A stretch of DNA of 59,159 nucleotides from Planctomycetota bacterium (lineage in GTDB: Bacteria > Planctomycetota > UBA1135 > UBA2386), in NCBI GenBank assembly GCA_021776805.1, contig JAJFFD010000076.1:1-59159 (forward strand), read 5' to 3'. Both the position numbers and the translations under genes were made by a program. How positions within the stretch are numbered: the first letter of the stretch is position 1; each line of letters opens with the position of its first letter. The notes beneath the pieces were generated by a model. The model worked only from the letters and a program-made list of their open reading frames with translations, did not search any database and had not been told where the DNA came from. Below, piece by piece: positions 8,367 through 16,874 of this stretch.

Positions 8367-9385
8367 TGAGTAGCTCTGGAGTGAGTCTCAACAAGAAGGA
8401 CTACAAGTCCGATCAGGATGTGCGTTGGTGCCCGGGTTGTGGTGACTACGGCATCCTCAATTCGGTGCAGGCGGCCTTCGCCGACATGGGCAAGGATCCG
8501 GCCAAGACATTGATCATTTCAGGGATCGGCTGCTCCAGTCGCTTTCCCTACTACATGAACACCTATGGCTTCCACACCATCCACGGTCGCGCGCCAGCGT
8601 TGGCTACGGGAGCCAAGTTGGCGAACCCGGATCTCGATGTCTGGGTGGTGACCGGGGACGGAGATGGTTTGTCGATTGGCGGCAACCATCTGATCCACGC
8701 GCTGCGACGCAACGTTGGCGTCAAGGTGCTGCTCTTCAACAATCGCATCTATGGCCTGACCAAGGGGCAGTACTCACCGACTTCTGAGCAGGGCAAGATG
8801 ACCAAGTCCACGCCGCTCGGTTCGGTGGACTTCCCTTTCAAGCCCATCGCTCTGGCCCTCGGTGCGCGTGCCTCATTCGTGGCGCGGTCCATCGACATCA
8901 TGGGTAAGCACCTGGAGGAGATGCTGAAGCGTGCGGACGAGCACGAGGGCACTGCCTTCATCGAGATCTATCAGAACTGCAACATCTTCAATGATGGGGC
9001 CTATGCCAGCTTCACCGAGAAGGCTGTGCGTCCGAACCGGATTCTCGAAGTAGAGCACGGCAAGCCTCTTATCTTCGGGGCTGAGCGCAATCAGGCCCTG
9101 CGTTTCACCGAGAACCTCGAGCCGCAAATCGTGAAAGTGGGCGAGGGCGGTGTCGATGCCGGTGATCTTCTCCCTTGGGATGTGCACAACCCCAACTCTG
9201 CCCTGGCAATGGCGCTCGCCAATCTGGATGAAGCGCAGTTCCCGGTGCCCATCGGTGTTCTCCGCAGCATCTCGCGTCAGGCTTACGAGACGGGGGTGAC
9301 CAGTCAGATCGCCATCGCCCAGGAGCGCAAGACAGAAACCCTGGACGAGCTTCTGACCGGCGGCGAGACCTGGGAAGTCAAGTGA
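8366..9385 (+). CDS. korB: 2-oxoglutarate:ferredoxin oxidoreductase, beta subunit
   Basis: About 339 residues from the ATG at 8366, whose A is the last base of the korA TGA. A GTG three bases earlier is also possible. It is the thiamine-pyrophosphate-binding beta subunit. VRWCPGCGDYGIL gives a CxxC near the N-terminus and GIGCSSRFPYYMNTYGFHTIHGRAPALATG follows. The ThDP/Mg motif is GDGDGLSIGGNHLIHALRRN followed by LFNNRIYGLTKGQYSPTS. The N-terminal cysteines and the GCS cysteine fit the iron-sulfur ligands expected for this oxidoreductase class. Electrons would go to ferredoxin. Cytoplasmic, acting as a complex with KorA. Confidence 0.93.
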   Translation: MSSSGVSLNKKDYKSDQDVRWCPGCGDYGILNSVQAAFADMGKDPAKTLIISGIGCSSRFPYYMNTYGFHTIHGRAPALATGAKLANPDLDVWVVTGDGDGLSIGGNHLIHALRRNVGVKVLLFNNRIYGLTKGQYSPTSEQGKMTKSTPLGSVDFPFKPIALALGARASFVARSIDIMGKHLEEMLKRADEHEGTAFIEIYQNCNIFNDGAYASFTEKAVRPNRILEVEHGKPLIFGAERNQALRFTENLEPQIVKVGEGGVDAGDLLPWDVHNPNSALAMALANLDEAQFPVPIGVLRSISRQAYETGVTSQIAIAQERKTETLDELLTGGETWEVK

Positions 9386-9401
9386 GGGGGGAGGGGTCGG
9401 T

Positions 9402-9920
9402 CTGAGCGCCTCGGTTCGTACGGCGCGGCCGGAGGACCTCTCCCAGCTCCTGCGGATCTACAACCACTACGTCGAGCACAGTCATGTGACTTTCGACTTG
9501 GAGGCGCAAAGCCTCGCAGCGCGGCAGACTTGGTTCGATGCTTTCGCCACAAGCGGCCCCTATCGCTTGCTCGTGCTCAGCGAGGCCGAGCACTGTCTCG
9601 GCTATGCTTCCAGTGTTCGCTTCCGTCCCAAGCCGGCCTACGCGAGTACCGTGGAGACAAGTGTCTACCTGGCAGCGGAGCAGAGGGGCCAGGGGCTCGG
9701 CGAGTTGCTCTACCGCAGACTCTTGGATGATCTGCTGGCCGAGCCAAGCGTGCATCGGGCCATTGCTGCCCTGGCCATGCCCAATCCCGGCTCGCGTTCG
9801 CTGCATGAGCGCCTTGGTTTCCGGGAGATCGGGACCTTCTCGGAGTCGGGCAAGAAGTTTGGGCGCTACTGGGACATCACTTGGATGGAGCGCGATCTCC
9901 AGTCTGGCCCGCCTGCCTGA
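9402..9920 (+). CDS. GNAT N-acetyltransferase, phosphinothricin/methionine-sulfone acetyltransferase-like, apparent CTG start
   Basis: About 172 residues of the GNAT fold, closest in wording to the Pat/MnaT group. The N-terminus SVRTARPEDLSQLLRIYNHY is followed by SHVTFDLEAQSL, then TVETSVYLAAEQRGQGLGELLY (acetyl-CoA pyrophosphate loop, QRGQGLG), NPGSRSLHERLGFREIG and KKFGRYWDITWMERDL. The conserved N-terminus lies upstream of the first canonical start (GTG at 9486). Between the preceding in-frame stop at 9354 and 9486 there is no ATG, GTG or TTG. CTG at 9402 has GGAGGG at 9390-9395 with 6 nt spacing, so I take it as the start. The likely reaction is acetyl transfer to a small amine such as a toxic amino-acid analogue; the substrate is not known. 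The 3' end overlaps the convergent membrane glycosyltransferase gene by 44 nt. Confidence 0.8.
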   Translation: MSASVRTARPEDLSQLLRIYNHYVEHSHVTFDLEAQSLAARQTWFDAFATSGPYRLLVLSEAEHCLGYASSVRFRPKPAYASTVETSVYLAAEQRGQGLGELLYRRLLDDLLAEPSVHRAIAALAMPNPGSRSLHERLGFREIGTFSESGKKFGRYWDITWMERDLQSGPPA

Positions 9921-11319
9921 TCTCTGCATCGATGCAGACAATGCTCAGCAGGAATGCCGGTCCGAGCCAGTGCAGAAGCAGGCGGTCCATGCTCGCACGT
10001 AGATGATGCTCCAGATCGGCTTCCGGTGAAAAGAAGAAGGGCATGCAGATGCTCATGATTCCCAACAGCATGAGCGTTGCGAGTTCGGGGCTAGAGAAGC
10101 GACGCTTCCGGAGCAAGATCCCCAGGCTCATGACTGCCAGCAGGGTGTATGCGAGTGCGAATCGCCCGTGCAACAGGCCCCGTTCGATGAGTCCGTAGAG
10201 TACCAAGGGGATGCGCGGCAGGCGCTCCAGGGGGCGACTCAAGTCGGAAAGATAGATGCCGAGGGTGCCGCTCTCGTTTCCCAAGGCGCCGACCAGAACC
10301 GGTGCGCATAGCAGGGCGGTGATGCCGAGGCTGGCCAGGCAGAGCCAGCGGCCACGAGGGCTCATTGCCAGGCGATGCATTAGCAGGTCGCCAAGGACAA
10401 GGACTAGAGCGAAAGCCATGAGGCCGAAGACGATCGGTATGGCGATGCTCTCTGCCCTGCCGAGTTGTTGCAGGTCGTGCTGCAGTGGGAGCCATACTGC
10501 GAGGCCGAGGCAGCAGGCGGCCAGGCTCACGTACATGGCCGATCGATCTTCGCGACACCAGAACAGGACCAGTGGCAGGAGCGCATAGGCTGTTCCCTCC
10601 GGTTTGACCAAGACCGTGACGACGGTCGCAGCGGCCAGGAGAGGCAGATCTCGCAGCAGGACGCCCGTGGCCAGGCCCATGACGCCGACCGCCAGGAAGA
10701 GATCGGCGAAGCCGGAATCCGCACCGCCCATGACCGGATTGGTCAGCATTGGCGTCAACCCCAGGGCAAGCATGCCTAGCCAGGGCAAGTAGCCTTGCTG
10801 GCATCTTTGCCGGCAGGCGATGCCAAGGAATGCCAGCAAGAGGAGGTAGAGACATGGAAAGAGAAACCTACCCATGCCCTCGCCGAGCAGGCGATTGCCG
10901 GCGGCCAGGCAGAGAGGCTGGAGAAGGGGGTAGTCGCGGCTGTGGTGAAAGACTTCCTCAGCCCGAAAGAAGTCCTGCTCCAGACTGGGTTCGAGTGTCA
11001 GATACCAGGCCTTGAGTTCCCAGGCGACGGCTCCATCCCAGTGTCGCGACGGAGTGATGCCAGAGCCATAGGCCAGGGCGATGAGCACTGCGCCCAGGAG
11101 GAGGAGGCAGATCAACTTCACCCAGGGGGGGCAGGCCTGGTGTTCTGCCGAGGGATTGAGCTTGGGGGCAGAAGCGAGAGCGAAGCCGAGGACCAGGGCG
11201 AGGGGCAGGCTCGCTGCCCAGAACTCGAAGCCGAGGAGCAGGAGCAGGTAGTTTAGAAGGCCGAATGCGGCGATGCCGATCATGCTCCCGGTGGTCAGGC
11301 GGTTGACCAGTGGTCTCAT
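9877..11319 (-). CDS. Polytopic membrane protein, probable GT-C-fold glycosyltransferase
   Basis: A 480-residue protein with about 10-12 predicted membrane helices. The first extracytoplasmic loop contains SRHWDGAVAWELKAWYL, where an acidic residue early in loop 1 is what GT-C enzymes (PMT/ArnT-like, using polyprenyl-phosphate sugar donors) typically show. Further on are a YPLLQPL segment and a VKPEGTAYALLPLVLFW segment. It is the last gene of a minus-strand operon with a GT2, a GT4 and a small membrane protein, and its start overlaps the preceding stop by 4 nt (ATGA). A role in adding sugars to a cell-surface glycan outside the membrane is likely. The donor and acceptor are not deducible. 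An oligosaccharide ligase or polymerase of the O-antigen type is the alternative. Confidence 0.6.
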   Translation of the reverse strand: MRPLVNRLTTGSMIGIAAFGLLNYLLLLLGFEFWAASLPLALVLGFALASAPKLNPSAEHQACPPWVKLICLLLLGAVLIALAYGSGITPSRHWDGAVAWELKAWYLTLEPSLEQDFFRAEEVFHHSRDYPLLQPLCLAAGNRLLGEGMGRFLFPCLYLLLLAFLGIACRQRCQQGYLPWLGMLALGLTPMLTNPVMGGADSGFADLFLAVGVMGLATGVLLRDLPLLAAATVVTVLVKPEGTAYALLPLVLFWCREDRSAMYVSLAACCLGLAVWLPLQHDLQQLGRAESIAIPIVFGLMAFALVLVLGDLLMHRLAMSPRGRWLCLASLGITALLCAPVLVGALGNESGTLGIYLSDLSRPLERLPRIPLVLYGLIERGLLHGRFALAYTLLAVMSLGILLRKRRFSSPELATLMLLGIMSICMPFFFSPEADLEHHLRASMDRLLLHWLGPAFLLSIVCIDAEIRQAGQTGDRAPSK

Positions 11320-11753
11320 CGCAGCTCCAGGTCCAGGGAATCGCCCAGGCCAATCAAGACGAAGCTGCCGGCGAGGCCAGGGGCCAATTCACCACGGGCG
11401 ATCGGTCGGTCCAAGAATTGGCGGGCATCTGCAGGCACTCGCCAGTCTTCAACGAGGAGCCGTGGTGCGATAAGTAGGGGCACGAATTCGACGCATCCCT
11501 TCCACTCCCCTCGCCAGAGGATCACCGCATCCGGACTCGTTTCGGCGAGGAGCTTCTCGATGATCCGCGCGCCCTGGCGGTGATTGTTGCCCAGGTGGTA
11601 AGCGGGAGCTCCAGACTCGAGATACCTCTCGATGTTGTCCATGCGCCGGCCATAGACCCGCCCCGGAATCCGTATGCTCCCCCAAAGGATGTGCCCGAGC
11701 AGGATCGCACAGAGGAAGGTTGGCCAGCGGGCAGTCTTGGTCGGCAACTTCAT
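11316..11753 (-). CDS. Small membrane-anchored protein of the glycan operon, unknown function
   Basis: A 145-residue protein with one N-terminal hydrophobic segment (FLCAILLGHILWGSI), probably a membrane anchor or uncleaved signal. The remainder is a soluble domain with PAYHLGNNHRQGARIIEKLL, DAVILWRGEWKGCVEFVPLLIAPRLL and SFVLIGLGDSLDLELR. I do not recognise a family. It overlaps the GT4 gene upstream and the GT-C-like gene downstream by 4 nt each (ATGA junctions), so it is translationally coupled to both. It may be an accessory subunit of the GT-C-like protein, which follows it directly. Confidence 0.6.
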   Translation of the reverse strand: MKLPTKTARWPTFLCAILLGHILWGSIRIPGRVYGRRMDNIERYLESGAPAYHLGNNHRQGARIIEKLLAETSPDAVILWRGEWKGCVEFVPLLIAPRLLVEDWRVPADARQFLDRPIARGELAPGLAGSFVLIGLGDSLDLELR

Positions 11754-12931
11754 CGGTCAGCGAGCTCCTGATAGAGGGCCTCGAGTCGATCCACTGTCGG
11801 GCCGAGGGCGAACTGTTCTCGCACCATCTTGGCGGCATTTGCTCCCTGTTCTCGTCGCCTCTGCGGATTGGCAAGCATCTCGCGGATACTCCGGCGCCAG
11901 ACCTCTGGCTGCAGGGACAAGACCTGTCCCGCATCGTTATCCCGGACCTCTGGAAGATGGCAGCCTTCGCTGAGCAGGAGTGGTAGGCCGGCGGCACCGG
12001 CTTCGAGGGCGGCCAGGGGCAGGCCTTCGGATAGGGATGGCAGTAAAAAGACATCGGCGCTTTGCAAAGCTGCCCTCCGGTCAGGCGCAGCGATGACTCC
12101 GGGAAAGTGCACCTGCTCGTTCACTCTGGCACGCCGGGCGGTCGCCATGAGCTCCGCTTGGCATCCCTCGTCCGGGCCCGCGAAGATCATGTGAACATCC
12201 TGCTGTGCACCTAGAATCTCGAGGCTCGCTTCCAGAAGCAGGTGAACGCCCTTCATGGCATTGAGTCTGCCAAGGAACAACAGGACACAGGCCTTGTCCG
12301 GAATACTCAGGCTGTTGCGCAGGGAGAGGTCTGTCCCATGTTCGGATGCTGCAGTCATTGGTACTGCGTTGGGGATGACGTGGATCTTCTCGGGCATGGC
12401 TCCCTGCCGAATCAGATCCTGTCTCTCCTTGGCAGTGACCGCATGTAGGGCACTCGCTTCGCGGATGATTCTCCTCTCAACGAGTCGTAGGAATACTGAC
12501 TTGGCCAGTCGCTTCTGCCGCAGCCGCAGAGGGCAGAGTGCCCCTTCGGCGTTGTAGACGTAGGGGAGGTCTTGCGCCCTTGACAGCTTGCGCAGTTTGC
12601 TGTTCAGCAGAGTCAGACCGACGTTCATGCAGAGCAAGTCAGCTTCCTGCATGGCGGGCAGAATGGTCTCTTCTGTGCATGCTGATGGGTACGGTGGTCG
12701 CGTGCAGGCACCCTTCGCGCTGGCGTAGAAGACTCGGTAACCCTTGCGATCGACCCAGCGGTCTCGGGCCATGTCCGCGTCGATACCGAGGTCGCTGGTC
12801 AAGATGCTCACCTGGTGTCCACGGCTAGCGAGTTCCTCTGCTGTTGCAGCTGACTGCGCCACACTTCCGCCGAAGCTCTTGGCCGGCTCGAAGAAGGGAA
12901 TGACGCGCAGGATCTTCAGGCGGCTGCTCAA
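11750..12931 (-). CDS. Glycosyltransferase family 4 (GT-B fold)
   Basis: A 393-residue GT4-type enzyme. The N-terminal acceptor domain starts ILRVIPFFEPAKSFGGSVAQS with EELASRGHQVSILTSD. The linker has HVIPNAVPM, and the C-terminal nucleotide-sugar domain has VLLFLGRLNAMKGVHLLLEA and the E-x7-E type motif in LPSLSEGLPLAALEAGAAGLPLLLS. It would transfer a sugar with retention from a nucleotide donor to a glycan or lipid-linked acceptor on the cytoplasmic side. It is the second gene of the operon, overlapping the GT2 gene upstream and the small membrane-protein gene downstream by 4 nt each. Confidence 0.88.
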   Translation of the reverse strand: MSSRLKILRVIPFFEPAKSFGGSVAQSAATAEELASRGHQVSILTSDLGIDADMARDRWVDRKGYRVFYASAKGACTRPPYPSACTEETILPAMQEADLLCMNVGLTLLNSKLRKLSRAQDLPYVYNAEGALCPLRLRQKRLAKSVFLRLVERRIIREASALHAVTAKERQDLIRQGAMPEKIHVIPNAVPMTAASEHGTDLSLRNSLSIPDKACVLLFLGRLNAMKGVHLLLEASLEILGAQQDVHMIFAGPDEGCQAELMATARRARVNEQVHFPGVIAAPDRRAALQSADVFLLPSLSEGLPLAALEAGAAGLPLLLSEGCHLPEVRDNDAGQVLSLQPEVWRRSIREMLANPQRRREQGANAAKMVREQFALGPTVDRLEALYQELADR

Positions 12932-13794
12932 GAGAGCCGGCCCTCCTGCCTGGATTTGGACGTCGGTCGACTGCTGAGGTTCGTCATGCGGAAGAGTCTC
13001 AGGACCATCGGCGCAGGCATGCGCAGGAGGGCCTGCTCTCCGAGAATTCGCAGCCGTTCGCGTGCAGTGAAGCGCGGACCGAAGTACTTCTTCTTGATGC
13101 GGATGCTGTCCGCCAAGGTTTGCCGCAGTTTGCGGCTCTTCGTGCTGCCCCCGTGGAGACGGTACTGCAGGAGGACTTCGGACAGGTTTGCGAAGCGGGC
13201 CGAGGAGCTTGCCAGTCGCGACCAGAGATCGTAGTCATCGCAGACTCCGCCGCTCGCCGGGTCATAGCCGCCGGCAGCGAGAATCGCCGACTTGCGCATC
13301 ATGATGCTCGGGTGCGCAAGGGGATTGAAGCGGCGCATGGCCTGGCGAATGGCCTGGTCCTGCAGCGGGTACTTGCGAAAACCACGGCTCTCGCCCGCGG
13401 CGTCGATCAGGCTGATTTGGCTACCAAGTACGGCGACATCCCCCTCTGCCTGCATGAATGCGTACTGTTTGGCCAAGCGTTCCGGGTGGCAAATGTCGTC
13501 CGCATCCATCACCGCCAACAGTTGACCGCGAGCAAGCTCGATGCAGCGATTGCGCGACTCGGCCAGAGAGACATTCTCTGGATTGCGCCGGTAGATGATC
13601 CTCGGATCATCAAACTCGGCGACCAGGGATTCTGCAGAAGTGGGCGAAGGATCCTCGAGAACGATGACTTCGAAGGTCCGGTAGCTCTGCTGTAAGAGAC
13701 TCTCGATAGCGCCCCGCAGGTACCCCAAGTCCGGTTCGAGAATGGACATGAGGACACTGACAGGCGGTTGAATCTGTTTTTTAGGGCTGCTCAC
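12928..13794 (-). CDS. Glycosyltransferase family 2 (GT-A fold)
   Basis: A 288-residue GT2 enzyme starting at GTG. PPVSVLMSILEPDLGYLRGAIESLL and TFEVIVLEDPS form the nucleotide-binding half. SLAESRNRCIELARGQLLAVMDADD carries the DAD (DxD) metal motif, and GGYDPASGGVCDDYDLWSRL is the acceptor-side loop with an acidic catalytic candidate. It would be an inverting transferase building a surface polysaccharide. This is the first gene of the four-gene operon running 13794 to 9877. The 185 bp upstream are shared with the divergent protease gene and should hold the promoter, though I cannot point to clear hexamers. Confidence 0.88.
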   Translation of the reverse strand: MSSPKKQIQPPVSVLMSILEPDLGYLRGAIESLLQQSYRTFEVIVLEDPSPTSAESLVAEFDDPRIIYRRNPENVSLAESRNRCIELARGQLLAVMDADDICHPERLAKQYAFMQAEGDVAVLGSQISLIDAAGESRGFRKYPLQDQAIRQAMRRFNPLAHPSIMMRKSAILAAGGYDPASGGVCDDYDLWSRLASSSARFANLSEVLLQYRLHGGSTKSRKLRQTLADSIRIKKKYFGPRFTARERLRILGEQALLRMPAPMVLRLFRMTNLSSRPTSKSRQEGRLS

Positions 13795-13991
13795 CGGTTC
13801 TCGCGAGATTGGGCTGCCGCAGAGAATCCCTGCCAGGGGGCATTCCGGACAGGGGAAACCGGCGGATCCTGGAGCTTGTGACAGGGGAGAGAATAGCTGC
13901 TAGAACTCACTGCACTTGCCCACTTGCCCTCCATGGGGGCAAAATGGCGGCAATCACGCCCTCTCTCTGACCAAGCCCATTGGAGGCTCAC

Positions 13992-15500
13992 TTGTCAGCT
14001 ATTTCCGTCAAGGCCCTCGGCCTAGCCAGCGTTCTCCTTCTGAATCCCCTCACTGCTCAGGTCGCCGCCGTGATCGAGCAAGACCATCCGGTCGCTCTCG
14101 ACTCCGGATACCTGGATCACAGTGGTCCAGGTGAGACCCTGGTCTTTGAAAGCAAGGTGCGAGTGGACGATGCTCCGATCATCCGATTGCAGTTCGGGAT
14201 CTGCAATCTTCCCAAGGGTAGTCGACTGGAGATCACGTCCTTGGAGGACGGAGCCATGCAGCGCCTGGACGGAGTCAGTCTCGAGCACTACGACAATAGT
14301 TCAGCCTACTTCAATGGCAGCGAAGTCAGCATCAAGTTGATCGCCGGCCCTGGAACTATCGGCAATCGCCTGGAAGTGATCGGCGCGACCGCAACCGAGT
14401 ATCCCATGGATGAATCCATCTGTGGTCCCCTCGATGATCGCAGCCCCAGCTTTGACAATCGTCAGGGTCGACTCTCCTCCGGTTGCACCGGCTGGATGAT
14501 CGGCAACAACATGGCTCTGTCCGCTGGTCACTGTGGTGCAGCCGGCCGCAGCATGATCCTCAGCTTCAAGGTGCCACTCTCCGCCACCAACGGTGGTCTG
14601 CGCGCCGCGCATCCCACGGATCAGTATCCCTACCAGGTCTTGGCTGCTTTGGCCAACGGTGTCGGTGCCGACTACGGCGTGGCGCGAGTGAGTCCCAACA
14701 GCAACACGGGGCTCCTTCCCCCGCAGGCCTACGGCGAAGGCTTCTATCAGTTGGCTCCGCCGCCAACTTCTCCCCTCAGTCAGATCATTCGCATCACTGG
14801 CTACGGTTCGGTTCCCAGTGATGGCAATCTTCCGCGCAGCCTCAATCAGGTGCAGAAGACTCACTTCGGCCCCATGCGCTTTGTCGGCAGCACGAGCCTG
14901 CAGTACGCCACGGACACCACCGGCGGCAACTCGGGCTCACCGATTATTCAAGAGAACACCGGCGCAGCCATCGGCATCCATACTCACGGCGGCTGTGATG
15001 GCGGGGGCGCAAACTCGGGCACGCGCATTGATCTGCCCGGGCTGCTCGGGGCCATGGCTCTCTTCGCGAGCAGTCTGCCCAATCCTCCTCAGGCCTCGCT
15101 GTATGGCACGGGTTGTGAGAGCAGCAAAGGCATCGGCAATATGGGGATCTCCGGAGCCCCTGTCGTCGGCGGGATCTTCTCCCTCGACCTGGACAACCTG
15201 CCCATTGGCATGGCAGGTGGGGTCTTCCTGGGCTTCTCGAAGGACCAGTGGGCCGCCGCCGGCGTTCCCCTGCCCTTGGATCTCGATCAGTTCGGTCTGC
15301 CCGGCTGTGAGCTGCTGGTCTCTCCCGATCGCTTCTTCCCGCGGGATACCTGGATCGGCACCACCAGTCTGGTCATGCAGGTTCCTGCTGAAACCACCCT
15401 CATCGGCCTGGACGTTTATCTCCAGTACGCCTTTGTCGACCTCTTCATAGGTGGTCTCCTGCGCACGACCAACGCGGTCGAGATCAAGATCGGCGGCTAG
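13992..15500 (+). CDS. Secreted trypsin-like serine protease with C-terminal planctomycete-type beta-domain
   Basis: About 502 residues from TTG at 13992, chosen because GGAGG at 13982-13986 sits 5 nt before it and a signal peptide begins there (ISVKALGLASVLLLNPLTAQ). A TTG at 13980 is in frame but overlaps the Shine-Dalgarno. The protease domain has the S1 triad: His180 in ALSAGHCG, Asp227 in GADYGVARV and Ser314 in TGGNSGSPII. A prodomain-like region lies at about 25-160. The C-terminal roughly 130 residues start YGTGCESSKG and end VEIKIGG, with VGGIFSLDLDNLP and PLPLDLDQFGLPGCELL. This matches the GTGC-type beta-domain common on planctomycete exoproteins and possibly used for secretion or surface retention. 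Extracellular peptide hydrolysis is expected; specificity is unknown. Confidence 0.85.
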   Translation: MSAISVKALGLASVLLLNPLTAQVAAVIEQDHPVALDSGYLDHSGPGETLVFESKVRVDDAPIIRLQFGICNLPKGSRLEITSLEDGAMQRLDGVSLEHYDNSSAYFNGSEVSIKLIAGPGTIGNRLEVIGATATEYPMDESICGPLDDRSPSFDNRQGRLSSGCTGWMIGNNMALSAGHCGAAGRSMILSFKVPLSATNGGLRAAHPTDQYPYQVLAALANGVGADYGVARVSPNSNTGLLPPQAYGEGFYQLAPPPTSPLSQIIRITGYGSVPSDGNLPRSLNQVQKTHFGPMRFVGSTSLQYATDTTGGNSGSPIIQENTGAAIGIHTHGGCDGGGANSGTRIDLPGLLGAMALFASSLPNPPQASLYGTGCESSKGIGNMGISGAPVVGGIFSLDLDNLPIGMAGGVFLGFSKDQWAAAGVPLPLDLDQFGLPGCELLVSPDRFFPRDTWIGTTSLVMQVPAETTLIGLDVYLQYAFVDLFIGGLLRTTNAVEIKIGG

Positions 15501-15629
15501 CAGCGGGATCCGCGTACCCTTTTCGCTTCTCCTGGCATCTGGTGGGTGGACGACTCTTCGGCTCGGCGTCCCGCGACGTAGCGGGCGTCGAGTCGATACT
15601 GCACAGCAGACCCCAGTTAAGGAGAAGCG

Positions 15630-16202
15630 ATGAAGATCACAGCTGCCCTGATGACAGGCATTTGCCTGGCCGCATTCACTTCGGCTCCCGTAGCCCAAGA
15701 AAACGCCCGCCTGGCGCAACTGAAGACCGCGAGTACGAAAAAGGCCAAACTGGCTCCTAGCGCCGAAGCTGCTGCTCTTGGGCAGAAGATCAAGAAGGTG
15801 ATGGCCGCGCTGCCGGAGGATCTCCGTGCCAGCATCAAGAGTGGCGAGAAGATCGACGCAAAGATGCTCGACGAGTCCGAGATCGTCCTTCTGAAGAAGG
15901 TCAAGATGCTCAAGAAGGACTATTCGCGTCAGGTCCAGTTCGACGGTCTTCAGCACAAGCTGCTGTCGCTCAAGACAGACATGCCGGCCAGTCTCCAGAA
16001 GCGCTACGCGGCCAAGAAGGCCGGTGATACAGCGGCATTCGAGGCTCTCAGTGAGAATGAGCAGGCCTACCTTGGCAAGATGAAGAAGATCCAGGCAGCT
16101 CAGAAGGAGCTCATGTACTCGGACAAGAAGAAGGCCGCAAAGCAGAAGTATCCCTGGACCATCGTCGAGAAGTCCAAGGCCAAGAAGGTCAAGGGCTTCT
16201 GA
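15630..16202 (+). CDS. Exported lysine-rich helical protein, unknown function
   Basis: A 190-residue protein with a good Shine-Dalgarno (AAGGAG) before ATG and a signal peptide (MKITAALMTGICLAAFTSAPVAQ). The mature part is very rich in lysine and alanine, almost free of cysteine and aromatic residues, and looks largely alpha-helical or coiled coil (ALGQKIKKVMAALPEDLRAS, EIVLLKKVKMLKKDY, ENEQAYLGKMKKIQAAQKEL). Its C-terminus is basic (KKAAKQKYPW, KSKAKKVKGF). I recognise no family. It stands alone, followed by a strong hairpin at 16223-16246. Confidence 0.7.
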   Translation: MKITAALMTGICLAAFTSAPVAQENARLAQLKTASTKKAKLAPSAEAAALGQKIKKVMAALPEDLRASIKSGEKIDAKMLDESEIVLLKKVKMLKKDYSRQVQFDGLQHKLLSLKTDMPASLQKRYAAKKAGDTAAFEALSENEQAYLGKMKKIQAAQKELMYSDKKKAAKQKYPWTIVEKSKAKKVKGF

Positions 16203-16222
16203 TCCGCAGCGTGCTCGCTCAG

Positions 16223-16246
16223 GCGCCGGGGGGAAACCTCCGGCGC
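16223..16246 (+). terminator. Strong GC hairpin with GAAA tetraloop, probable terminator
   Basis: A 24-nt inverted repeat forms 10 base pairs (one G-U) closed by a GAAA tetraloop, 20 nt after the stop of the lysine-rich gene. The downstream bases (GCAATAATTCC) are A/T-rich but not a run of T, so intrinsic termination is plausible rather than certain. Confidence 0.45.
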
Positions 16247-16301
16247 GCAATAATTCCAGAATCCGGTACCCTTCTGATCATCCCCGGCAACTTTGTCCGA
16301 G

Positions 16302-16874
16302 ATGACCAGCGCCAGTCCCGAACCTGAGTCTCAGCAGCAGACCGAGCTCATGCCTGGTCCAAATCCCGTTGCACGCGAGGCTGAGTGGATAGGGGAGCAT
16401 CAAACCGGAGTCTGGCGTTTCCTCCGCTACCTGGGCTGTTCCCCATCCCTGGCTGAGGACCTGACGCAGGAGACCTTTCTTGCGGCTCTGGAAAAAAACC
16501 TGGTTGATTTGGGGCATCGGGCGGCCTCCGCCTGGCTGCGAACCACCGCGCGCAACCTCTTCTACATGCAGCTTCGGACGGATCATCGCAACCCGGTGCG
16601 ATGCGAAGGAAGGAAGATGGAAAGCTACTGGTCGGAATCTGTGGCTGAGGATCAAGGTGATCGTTATCACGCGGCCCTCGAGCTCTGTCTGCAAGGTCTG
16701 GATGGCGAGCATCGTCAGGCGCTAGCCATGCGTTATGGCGAGAGCGCATCACGGACTGAGATGGCCCAGGCTCTGCACATCGGTGAAGCTGGGGTCAAGG
16801 CACTGCTTCGCCGCCTGCGCGCAAAGCTCAAGCATTGCATCCAATCTCGTCTCCGCCTGGAGGCAGCGGAATGA
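16302..16874 (+). CDS. ECF-family RNA polymerase sigma factor
   Basis: About 190 residues from ATG at 16302 (a TTG nine bases earlier is possible; neither has a clear Shine-Dalgarno). Region 2 is seen in TGVWRFLRYLGCSPSLAEDLTQETFLAALEKNL and AASAWLRTTARNLFYMQLR. Region 4 is ALELCLQGLDGEHRQALAMRYGES, then SRTEMAQALHIGEAGVKALLRRLRAKL. It would direct RNA polymerase to a stress- or envelope-responsive regulon. The stop codon overlaps the start of the next gene in an ATGA, and that gene encodes a membrane protein with an LRR domain. The layout is that of a sigma factor with its membrane regulator. Confidence 0.88.
   Translation: MTSASPEPESQQQTELMPGPNPVAREAEWIGEHQTGVWRFLRYLGCSPSLAEDLTQETFLAALEKNLVDLGHRAASAWLRTTARNLFYMQLRTDHRNPVRCEGRKMESYWSESVAEDQGDRYHAALELCLQGLDGEHRQALAMRYGESASRTEMAQALHIGEAGVKALLRRLRAKLKHCIQSRLRLEAAE

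Noticed and set aside
10958..11353. 131-aa minus-strand ORF in the glycan operon
   Set aside because: Pro/Arg-rich alternate frame of the GT-C-like gene.
15565..15592. Inverted repeat around GCGACGTAGC before the Lys-rich gene
   Set aside because: Stem is short and imperfect, no T-run; likely chance in GC-rich DNA.
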